A stretch of DNA of 64,000 nucleotides from Dallia pectoralis (Eukaryota > Chordata > Actinopteri > Esociformes > Umbridae). Shown here piece by piece: positions 30,701-42,300 of this stretch. The notes beneath the pieces were generated by a model. It was not told the origin of the DNA and ran no database searches. It saw only the letters and a program-made list of their open reading frames with translations. The DNA lies in NCBI GenBank assembly GCA_029465975.1, contig CM055757.1:5516951-5580950 (forward strand). The letters run 5' to 3'. Every line of letters begins with the position of its first letter. Within the stretch, counting starts at the first letter, position 1. Both the position numbers and the translations under genes were made by a program.

Positions 30701-33355
30701 GCTACGCCCTGTTCGCAGAGGACAGTGTGGTCCAGGCCGTCCCCGAACACCCCAAGAAGGAGAACGTCTTCTGTCTCAGCAATATCTACGGGGATGTCTA
30801 CCTCTTCCAGGTGAGATCCTCCCGGGCGACGGGAATGGCTCCACGAGGGCCGGGGACTGTCCTGGGATTTTGTGTTATCGAGATCAACGGTCACGTCGGG
30901 TCATTTGTCATTGTGTCAGTCGATCAGCACGCAGATAAGGAACAGAAGCTGTTGGGAAACGTTCTCTGTCCTGTGTTCTGTGCGGCTGTGTCAGATCGGT
31001 CTGTGTCCTGTGAAGCAGATGGGTTTGTGTCCTGTGAAGCACATGGGTTTGTGTTCTGTGCAGCACATGGGTTTGTGTTCTCTGTTCTGTGCAGCTGTGA
31101 CAGATGGGTTTAATATCCTATTTCTGCTTGAGCGGGCCCCTGGAACATGTTCTGATGTGTCCCTATTGATGTAATCTGCTGCTGGACTACTAATGCTGGA
31201 CTATACTGCCTGTGTCTGTGTCGGCTGAACAACAGATCAAACAATGTGTATTTAATGTATTCACAAGGGATACTAGTGGAAGGAGATGTTTACAAATACA
31301 GGCAATCTCACTCTCTGACACACCAGATTCACTCACTACATTGTTGTTTATCCCAGCTGTGGTATTTGGAAGAAATCTATTAAAATGGGGAAATGGGAAT
31401 CAATTCAAAAGGTCCACAAACCATTAACTGTTTAAGGTTGTCACCAACCCGTTGTGAACTCTGTGTTATTCCTCATTTGTCCAACATGACACAACCCCCC
31501 GACCTCTATATTTCCGTCAGATTTCACCCGAGCCACATCCTCTGAGGATTTCACTATCAGGAAGTTCTATTATCCTTTCAAGATTACCCACATCGACTGT
31601 GAAATTGGGTATTAGAGTACAGGCGGATTTCCTTTTGATAATCTGGCACGTAGATGATGATGATGATGAAAATAAGACATGAGTAGGAAAGGAACACCAT
31701 ATGCATGCAGAGTGTGCCGCTTAAAGAACTGTCAATCATCCACATCAGAACCGTGCCGGTCACGCCCCCACAATCATCACTACACCTGTGCGTTCTCATT
31801 GATTTGTTTTCAGTAATAATAAAGTCATTGTGTTTACGGTCTCGTCCCAAACACCCATAACATCCCACCTTCCCCTCCGTATCCCAAGGCCAACAACCAG
31901 ACAGACCTGGAGAACTGGGTGACCGCCATCCACTCCGCCAGCGCCTCCCTGTTCGCCAAACGCCACGGGAAGGAGGACACGGTGAGGTTGCTGAGGAGCC
32001 AGATCCGAGGCCTGCTGCAGAAGATCGACATGGACGGCAAAATGAAGAAGATGGCCGAGCTGCAGCTGTCCATCGTCGGCGACCCCAAGAACAGGAAGGC
32101 TATCGAGAACCAGGTGAGGGGGAGATGTGGGAAAGGTCAAAGGTTGCCATGGTGACGGTGCTGTTGTGCGTCAGGGAACCGTCCATAAGTATCGCTGACT
32201 CAGCGTTTTTTCTTTTTGTTTGCCTTCGGTTTTTATGTCACGTTGTTAAGCGGGGGTTTGGAATTTATATTCCGTAAAAATATCACCACAAACCGAACCG
32301 TGCATGAAACTCAAACCTCATGTCCTATTTCTGGAAGTGCACTCGTTTTACCTAGTCTGACTCATACTCCAGAGCCTGGTGCTTCCCAACGGGACAGATC
32401 GGGAATCCAGATGTTGTTCTCCGGTCCTCAACATCACCTCATCTGGTCTGAACCCGAGGAGAAAAACAGCCCCGGTTATTATTTTCATCTGACACGTTCA
32501 GCTTGTGCCCTGCAGATAGTTGAAGACTGATGCTTGTTGAGCGTTCATTTGTGCCCAGTCGTCAGACCCGGTCTCTACTGTGGATTTCTAGTGTTATTCT
32601 GTCCTACAAGGCGGTGCCGATAGCCTTAAACCACTTCAACTGTGAACCGGGCCGAAGCGAGTGTCACCCGTAGCTAGGACGTCATAAAGGCCTTAAAATG
32701 TAGCCCAAATAAAAAAATAAATAATAATTTGTTGTTGGTGTTTATTGTTTGTTCTTCTAATACTCCTATCGGTGGGATGACATCACTGACTCACGGCAGA
32801 CATGACCAATGAGAACGACACAGAGTGTCTGTCTCCTGTTCGCCATCACGTTTTCTCAGAACAGAGAGACACCGGTCTGTAGCTGTAGCTGGGGTCAGAG
32901 GGGAAAGGGTAGGGTCAGGCCCCCAGACGGGTGCCCACGGGCGCTGATGGATGAAGGGTGGAGGGTGGAGTTGGGGGTTACAAGGTAGTGTGTGTGAGGG
33001 TCACTTTGATGTCCGCCCATCCCCTTTAAAATCAGTGCCATGGACCTTTTGAAGTCTCTATCTCCAACCATGTATGAGGTCATTAGCCGGTTGCCCTTTA
33101 CAAGATGAGGAACAAGGCTAAAGGAGGCCCATTCCCACATGTCGTCTTTTTGTAATCATTTATTGGACCATAAATTGGGGAAAAGTTTAAGAACATGCTA
33201 AAAGAGCTGCAGCTGTTTTATTTACTTGTCCATCCCAGGTTAAATGTTTTCCTCTTAAATTAAACAGAGTCAGTAAAGACCAATTAGTTTTAAATAATGC
33301 CAGATGGGTGCAAAATTATTTCGCCCCTGCACTTGTTTGGTTGGCCAGTGCGAGA

Positions 33356-33391
<36 letters not shown>

Positions 33392-36300
33392 ATAATCTTA
33401 TTTGATATTGGCTGCGAAATGTGAGGTGTTCAGTCAGACGTGGGTCTGGAAGGTGGTATCTCTCATTATAAAACTTACAGCAGCTGGTCTTTCCTCAGCG
33501 GGAAGATAAATCCACCATTGATTGGAAATCCCGAAGCCAGGTCTTCTTAATGTGACCTTCTCCTGTCCCCTAGTTACCAGATTGTTGTTGTTTTAGACCA
33601 GTCTTTCTCAGAGGACTAACCTGTCCATAATATCTGATTCCTCAGAGAACTAACCTGTCCATAATATCTGATTCCTCAGAACTAACCTGTCCATAATATC
33701 TCATTCCTCAGAGGACATTCACAGGACCGTTTATAATTTCCTTCAGACTTTTTACTCTTCTGCGTTGTATATTAACTCCACAGACGAGCACAATTACAGT
33801 CATTATAAAGCATGTTGCTTAACCCCTCGGCCTCCAAGCAAACACACCAATTACGACCCAAACTTTACATAATGGTAAATTATTTTAAAGGACGTGTTTA
33901 TTGTGTGTGTGTGTTTTTGTTGGTGAGCGTGTGGTGTGTGCATAAATGTAGGAATGTTATCTGGTGCTCGTAAGAGAACACCTGTGACTTTTATTGCAGA
34001 AAACAAGACGCTGTACAACTGTACACACACACACACACACACACACATGCTACACCACTTCAGCCTTACCCCGTGCCCCACCTCCACCCAGTCTTACCCC
34101 GTGCCCCACCTCCAGCCCCACATCTGTAATCAATATCAATTGACTGATTTGTAGCCTGAACACCTCGCTCTCTACAGATCCAGCAGTGGGAACAGAACCT
34201 GGAGAAGTTCAACATGGACCTGTTCCGGATGCGCTGTTACCTGGCCAGCCTGCAGGGGGACGAGCTGCCCAACCCCAAGAGTCTGTTAGCTGCAGCCTGC
34301 CGACCCTCCAAGTCCGCCCTGGGACGCCTTGGAATCTTCTCTGTGTCCTCGTTCCATTCACTGGTGAGTCGGGTCGAGATGTCTGGTGTCTACAGCGTGA
34401 GGCTGAACCCAGTTGGTTCACAGCCCTGCTTCATCACAGCCCTGCTTCATCACAGCCCTGCTTCATCACAGCCCTGCTTCATCACAGCCCTGCTTCATCA
34501 CAGCCCTGTGTTCCATCCTGTGTGTTTTGTGCTCAGATCTGTTCCAGGGACGACACGACCATGAGGAGGCGCTCCATGGCCCTGGTCCAGCGTTCGTGTA
34601 ACAAGAGGGGCCTCTTCTCCTCCCTCAAAGGCCTGGACAACCTCACCAGGAGAGGCCGCGACAAGAGACCATCCACCGGACAGGTACCCCAACTGTCCTT
34701 ATTCAACACACAAGAACTCCCAGAAATGCATTTACTGATTGTCTCTCCTCCCAAAATATAATAATTCACTGAAGGTGGTACCCGGGTGGTGGTGGTGCCC
34801 GGGTGGTGGTGGTGCCCGGGTGGTGGTGGTGCCCGGGTGGTGGTGGTGCCCGGTGGTGGTGGTGCCCGGGTGGTGGTGGTGCCCGGGTGGTGGTGGTGCC
34901 CGGGTGGTGGTGGTGCCCGGGTGGTGGTGGTGCCCGGGTGGCGGTGGTGCCCGGGTGGCGGTGGTGCCCGGGTGGCGGTGGTGCCCGGGTGGCGGTGGTG
35001 CCCGGGTGGTGGTGGTGCCCGGGTGGTGGTGGTGCCCGGGTGGTGGTGGTGCCCGGGTGGTGGTGGTGCCCGGGTGGTGGTGGTGCCCGGGTGGTGGTGG
35101 TGCCCGGGTGGTGGTGGTGCCCGGGTGGTGGTTCCCAGGAAGAAGGCAGGAAAATGACCTGGTTTCCGTGATTAAGGCATTTACAAAACATCCCACACTG
35201 TGGATGTGTCCCAATTGTCTGTCCTCTGGTATAGTTAAACAGTCTTCTCATCATCACTGCCAGCTGCAAACTGATTCTGCTTTGTCCCATTGAAAGGAGG
35301 GGCCCAGGTGTTCTTACTCAAACAAAATCAGGTCTCCCCTGCTCCTCCCAGTAGGTCTGCACGTGGAGCTCTGGTGTGTTTGAGAGCCACAGCCGGTTGG
35401 CTAATGAGACACAGTTTGGTTTCACGGCACAGAAGGCTGAGTGGCTCATAGCGCGGGAACGGGGCTGTGGTGTGAATTATTAAAAGCCATATGTGGTAAA
35501 TCAGCCCTGCAGCGACAAGCAGATGGTTTCTGTAAGTCCGCTAAATATTAAACAGTCCGCGAGCCCTTTTTCACAGGTCCTCCTCTGATGCTCTGCGGTT
35601 GGGACGCCGATGCCTATTCAAAGAGTGGCTCATAGCGTCAGGGGGGTTTGTCGTGAGGTGGCCTTTCAGGTACACCTGTCGTTTTGTGGACGGTGCCCAA
35701 CTCATTTCCCGTCCGTCTCCGGTTAAGCGTCTATGTCATGTGACATCATTGTTCTACGGGTTTCTTCTCAACCAGCCACATGTGTTTATAAGAGAGGAAT
35801 TGGGACGGTGAGCTGATCTCACAGGCCAAGCATCACCGGGCTCTTCCGCGCCAACGTTCCTCCTCTCCCTTCTCGCCTCCTCTTCTTGTCTCCCGTCACC
35901 TCCCCCTCTCCTGTCACCGCGTTCCTCCCTCCATCTGTCGCTTTTTGTCCTCTACTTCCGTACAGACATTATCCCCAATTTGTTTTGGGATTTTAAATGG
36001 CCTCTGTTCAGCCCCTGCTGGAGGGTCTCTACCGTTATCCTAGAACCAGGCTGGAGGGTCTCTACCGTTATCTAGGACCTGCTGGAGGGTCTCTACCGTT
36101 ATCTAGGGTTTTAATTGCCAGGGTTCAGTGGATTGAGCAGGCTGACGGGGGGATTAGGGATTTGTCTGAGATTTTGGGCTGTCTGAAATGATTATTTATT
36201 TTGTCTCTTAAGATAAGCAGTTACCGTATTCCAACACATGCTTTTGGTTCTACAACAACATTTCTTTATGAGTAGCAGACTTCACGATCCAAAGCCTTTT

Positions 36301-39300
36301 TTCTTTCTAGTGTTGGTTACATTTAGCCGGAGGCTGTAATCACACGAATAACGTAGCATTAGTGATCAAGACCAGAAGTAATTACCCACTGACATCATAT
36401 CAATTATTCCTTCTAATACCATGGTACACAACAATATAAAGTGACATAATGTTGACCTTCAGAAATGAAACTCGTATGAGATTCTCTTTCCCCGACTAGA
36501 ATGAATTGGTTTTTGGGCAGCATGAATTGCATCACATTGCATCTGACCAATAAGGCGTGTGTTTCTGTTGTGGTGATATAGCACGTCATTATAACAGTCT
36601 ATTCCAGCCCTAATTCAGGGTGTGGTGATATAGCACGTCATTATAACAGTCTATTCCAGCCCTAATTCAGGGTGTGGTGATATAGCACGTCATTATAACA
36701 GTCTATTCCAGCCCTAATTCAGGGTGTGGTGATATAGCACGTCATTATAACAGTCTATTCCAGCCCTAATTCAGGGTGTGGTGATATAGCACGTCATTAT
36801 AACAGTCTATTCCAGCCCTAATTCAGGGTGTGGTGATATAGCACGTCATTATAACAGTCTATTCCAGCCCTAATTTAGGGTGTGGTGATATAGCACGTCA
36901 TTATAACAGTCTATTCCAGCCCTAATTTAGGGTGTGGTGATATAGCACGTCATTATAACAGTCTATTCCAGCCCTAATTCAGGGTGTGGTGATATAGCAC
37001 GTCATTATAACAGTCTATTCCAGCCCTAATTCAGGGTGTGGTGATATAGCACGTCATTATAACAGTCTATTCCAGCCCTAATTCAGGGTGTGGTGATATA
37101 GCACGTCATTATAACAGTCTATTCCAGCCCTAATTCAGGGTGTGGTGATATAGCACATCATTATAACAGTCTATTCTAGCACTAATTCAGGGTGTGCAGT
37201 GGGATTGTGGGTAATTTACAGTGACAAGGCCTGAACAAATGGCTCCATACACAGTGTTGGCATTGCTGTGGGATCTGAGGGAAAATCAGATGGCGATGGA
37301 ACAAACGGGTGGATACGCCACGGATGGTTATTCTTTTGATTCTGAGCCGCAGACCGAGACTACGCCTCCGAGACCCGAGTGCAAGAGAGCCCGAACGGCA
37401 CTATACAGGTGCCCGAGACACATGAAGGAGTCTGTGAAGAATGCTAGTGTTTGTGTAGAACAAGCTGTTGACAAATGCTCTGGGCCAATACCGACCAAGT
37501 AATAATTTGACCAATTGCTGTGTCCTTTTTTACATGTCTTTATTACGCTGGTAGAACCACGGTAGAGCTGTCTTTTGAACCCCAGTAGAGCGGTGTGTTG
37601 AACCACAGTAGAGCGGCGTGTTGAACCCCGGTAGAGCGGCGTGTTGAACCCAGGTAGAGCGGCGTGTAGAACCCCGGTAGAGCGGCGTGTAGAACCCCGG
37701 TAGAGCGGCGTGTTGAACCCCGGTAGAGCGGCGTGTTGAGCCCCGGTAGAGCGGCGTGTCGAGCCACGGTAGAGCGGCATGTCGAGCCACGGTAGAGCGG
37801 CGTGTCGTGCCACGGTAGAGCGGCGTGTCGTGCCACGGTAGAGCGGCGTGTCGTGCCACGGTAGAGCGGCGTGTCGTGCCACGGTAGAGCGGCGTGTTAA
37901 ACCCCGGTAGAGCGGTGAGTTGAACCACAGTAGAGCGAAGCCGTCTCCTCTGGAACCTGTTGAGTAATTCTTCCAGTAGGACTTAGGGGACTCCTCGCGC
38001 TTGCCTGCCTACCTGTCACAACATGCCTTACATCAGTCAGGAGGAGGATAGGGAGGGGGTGGAGAGACGGAAGTAGGGATCAAGAAGAAAGAGATGAAGA
38101 GGTAGAGTTGGGGAGAGGGGCATCTGGAGAGTGAGAGAAGTATCCAACCCATCTCTCTGCCATGACAGGCTGGCTGCTCTTTCATCTCCTCACTGTTTTC
38201 TCACACACAGCCATATTAGCCCCAGTCCTGTGTCACCACACTGCTTATTAATGCCTCCAGTCTGAGCCTCACAGATCGCCTCTTCCTGGGTCCCGGCCTC
38301 TGTGGATATTATCAAAGCACCGGGCCCTCAAAGCACACTTTCATTAGCTATATAATAACACTGTGTAGTAAGTCTGTCGCTACAGGTTACTTCTGTTTTA
38401 ATGGATGACTACAGGTTTGAATAAGTGAGATAAGCCTGTGATTGTCTCTGTCTCGCAGATCTTTGAAAGCGATGAAGGCGGGAAGCCCTACTGTCTCCCA
38501 GCTACTGGATCTGAGGTGAGTCCATGAAACGCATTTCATCTAATAATTGTTTGACGTTTGAAGATGTAACGATTTAACAACGCCATTGTACCATATTTTT
38601 AAAGTGTATCTAGATTTTAAGACACGGTTCGTTGACAAGCCATGCGATGACATCTTCCGGGTACAGGGTCAGAGGTCAGGCGTGCCGCGTCGGCAGTTTG
38701 TTGGCAGGTTTCGGGACGGGCTCAATATAAGAGACACGGGTTATTGACATCTGCAGGAGTCTTGAACTTGAACCCCATCGTGTTTGAGGAAAACAAAATC
38801 ATGAATTCTAGGAGACTTCATGTTTAAATGTATTTAATTTGTGACTTCTGAGAATGGTGTGAGCAATAGTGTGAGTCACAGATTAAAAGAAAAGGTTATT
38901 TTCACCTGAGAGTATCTGTTATTTGAGTATTGATACCTGTTCTGATTTCGATCCAACGTGGAGAAGAAGTCCAGCTGGATTTTTAACTATCCAAATAGAT
39001 CAATGTAGGGATGTACTGCTTGTGAACGTTTAATGTTTCACATTTATTTGCGATCTATAAATAGTGTTGTTTTGGTCTACATAAAGCATCTAGTACTTGC
39101 CAAATCACATCCCTATAATTAGATGGAGAACAGTGAGTTATTTCCTTATTTTTGTTCATTGGGAGTAGGAGGAAGTGAAGTGAAATGAAATTATCACACC
39201 AGACTGAGACTGTAATAATGATCTTTTATTTGTAGCCCTAAAGCACATTTCTGTCATGAACTGTCTTAATCCACAGCGAGTTTACCATAAACAATAAAAA

Positions 39301-42300
39301 TGCAGTCAACTTTAGGCTAAAATAGTTCTACATTGTAGGCATATAATTTAGTCACTTCATTGATTATAATTTATACAGTGCCCTCGAATTATGGTCTGGT
39401 AGAGTGGTCTGGTCTGGTGGAGTGGTCTGGTCTGGTGGAGTGGTCTGGTCTGGTGGAGTGGTCTGGTCTGGTGGAGTGGTCTGGTCTGGTGGAGTGGTCT
39501 GGTCTGGTGGAGTGGTCTGGTCTGGTGGAGTGGTCTGGTCTGGTGGAGTGGTGTGGAGTGGTGTGGTCTGGTGGAGTGGTGTGGTCTGGTGGAGTGGTGT
39601 GGTCTGGTGGAGTGGTGTGGTCTGGTGGAGTGGTGTGGTCTGGTGGAGTGGTGTGGTCTGGTGGTGTGGTCTGGTGGAGTGGTGTGGTCTGGTGGAGTGG
39701 TGTGGTCTGGTGGAGTGGTGTGGTCTGGTGGAGTGGTGTGGTCTGGTGGAGTGGTGTGGTCTGGTGGAGTGGTGTGGTCTGGTGGAGTGGTGTGGTCTGG
39801 TGGAGTGGTGTGGTCTGGTGGAGTGGTGTGGTCTGGTGGAGTGGTGTGGTCTGGTGGAGTGGTGTGGTCTGGTGGAGTGGTGTGGAGTGGTGTGGTCTGG
39901 TGGAGTGGTGTGGTCTGGTGGAGTGGTGTGGTCTGGTGGAGTGGTGTGGTCTGGTGGAGTGGTGTGGTCTGGTGGAGTGGTGTGGTCTGGTGGAGTGGTG
40001 TGGTCTGGTGGAGTGGTGTGGTCTGGTGGAGTGGTGTGGTGTGGTGGAGTGGTGTGGTCTGGTGGAGTGGTGTGGTCTGGTGGAGTGGTGTGGTCTGGTG
40101 GAGTGGTGTGGTCTGGTGGAGTGGTGTGGTCTGGTGGAGTGGTGTGGTCTGGTGGAGTGGTGTGGTCTGGTGGAGTGGTCTGGTCTGGTGGAGTGGTCTG
40201 GTCTGGTGGAGTGGTCTGGTGGAGTGGTGTGGTCTGGTGGAGTGGGGTGCTCTGGTCTAGTGGGGTGCTCTGGTCTAGTGGGGTGCTCTGGTCTAGTGGG
40301 GTGCTCTGGTCTAGTGGGGTGCTCTGGTCTGGTGGGGTGCTCTGGTCTGGTGGGGTGCTCTGGTCTGGTGCGGTGGTCTGGTCTGGTGGGGTGGTGTGGT
40401 CTGGTGGAGTGGTGTGGTCTGGTGGAGTGGTGTGGTCTGGTGGGGTGGTGTGGTCTGGTCTGGTGGAGTGGTCTGGTGGGGTGGAGTGGTCTGGTGGAGT
40501 GGTCTGGTCTGGTCTGGTGGAGTGGTCTGGTCTGGTCTGGTGGAGTGGTCTGGTCTGGTCTGGTGGAGTGGTCTGGTCTGGTCTGGTGGAGTGGTCTGGT
40601 CTGGTGGGGTGGTCTGGTCTGGTGGGGTGCTCTGGTCTGGTGGGGTGCTCTGGTCTAGTGGGGTGCTCTGGTCTAGTGGGGTGCTCTGGTCTAGTGGGGT
40701 GCTCTGGTCTAGTGGGGTGCTCTGGTCTAGTGGGGTGCTCTGGTCTAGTGGGGTGCTCTGGTCTAGTGGGGTGCTCTGGTCTGGTGCGGTGGTCTGGTGG
40801 TCTGAAGTTCCAAGAAGACTGTCTGTTAGGTTGTCACGCATACGTCCCTGCCTCCGTACGTCCCTGCCTCCATACGTCCCTGCCTCCGTACGGCCCTGCC
40901 TCCGTACGTCCCTGCCTCCGTAGGGCCCTGCCTCCATACGTCCCTGCCTCCGTAGGGCCCTGCGTCCGTCCGCTTCTGGAACTGGGGATCCGAATAAAAT
41001 GCCAGACTAGAAAATCCCTACAGCAGAACAATCCTGTGTGTTTGGATCCATGGGACAGATGGACGTTCTCTGGTCACAATGAGAACATTGACGGATTGAC
41101 GGGTCAGGAAGTCCTTCCGGCAGGCTGGCCTCACATCTCCTCTGGCCACAAAGCTCTGTATTAAGAGTCAGAGAGCATGGGCCCAGTGTGAATGTCTGGA
41201 GTCGTGAGAGCCACCATTAATCCTCTCCCAGCCTCAGAAAAGGACGTGGCTGAATTTGTCAGAAGAAGGAACAAAGATGCTCCTTAATGCTGAGGTGAAA
41301 GTGTCACAATGTCCCGGCTGTTCCTCGGAACTGGGTGAACAGACGGAAACGTCTTCGGCCATTCATTTTTTTTTTTTGGAGTCGGGCCGTTCGGGTCGGA
41401 GAAGACGCCTACTGAGCTGGATTGATTGGGTGACGCCCCTGTGTTTTTTCGGCATATCATTAATCTGGTGTCGTTGGGTCTTTTGAGGCGAACCTCGTTG
41501 GGTCTTTTTGAGGCGAACCTCGGAGATTGTTAGTGTATGAATTGGGAATGTTGACACATTTTCACACCAGTTGGATCTACTGGGATGTGTGAAGGGTGTC
41601 GGAGTCCTCACTACGTTCACACCTCCTCCCCCGTGCCCACGTGTCCTAGCAGCTCTCTTCATGTCTGTCCTACAGCCCTCCTCACCACCACCACCGTCAG
41701 CCCGTCTCCTCTGTCACCTCCTCTGTTCCTCTCCTCTCGCTTGCTCTGAATCTCAGGAACACCTTCACCTTACGTCGGGTCATAGCAGTGGAGGTCACAC
41801 TGATGTTTGCTTTTTTCCTGAGTGGAATACGGTTGGGTCTTTTTCACATTGGCATACTGTATGTTTGAGGAAATGGGCAATCGTTTTTGCATCAGTTACC
41901 CCTCAGCTGACAGAGCGGGAAGATCTGTTCTGTCCTTGAGCAAGGCACTTAACCCTAATTTGTCCGGGGTCATCAGTGATAATGGCTGTTCCATATCTGA
42001 GATCCCGGACTCCTGGATGTCAGGGAGAGTCAGATATGAAAATCCTGTTGTGTGTTTAATATGCGCGACATGGGACACATTCCAGTAACCAGTTCATCAT
42101 TTATTTTCTTAAATTAACTTTCTTGATTCAATATTCTGACGATTCATTCAGGGTTGGCTGTCGGAAAACACTTATTAGAGGAGTGACTGAGGTGTTTAGT
42201 CACACAAACAGCCATGTTATGGACCCGTCTGTCCTGAGGCTTCGCGGTGCCAGTGGAACGTTTCGCCGGTCCGACCCATGAATGGCTGCTCTGTCACGGC

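Noticed and set aside
39360..41164. Very long open frames (up to 586 codons, Trp/Ser/Gly/Val-rich)
   Set aside because: They are reading frames of the TGGTC/TGGAG satellite, open in several frames and on both strands, with no recognisable domain.
41238..41294. 19-codon phase 0-0 stretch with acceptor and donor-like ends, considered as an RBD exon
   Set aside because: [11 protein letters not shown]... shows no resemblance to the RBD and the donor (gtgaaa) is weak.
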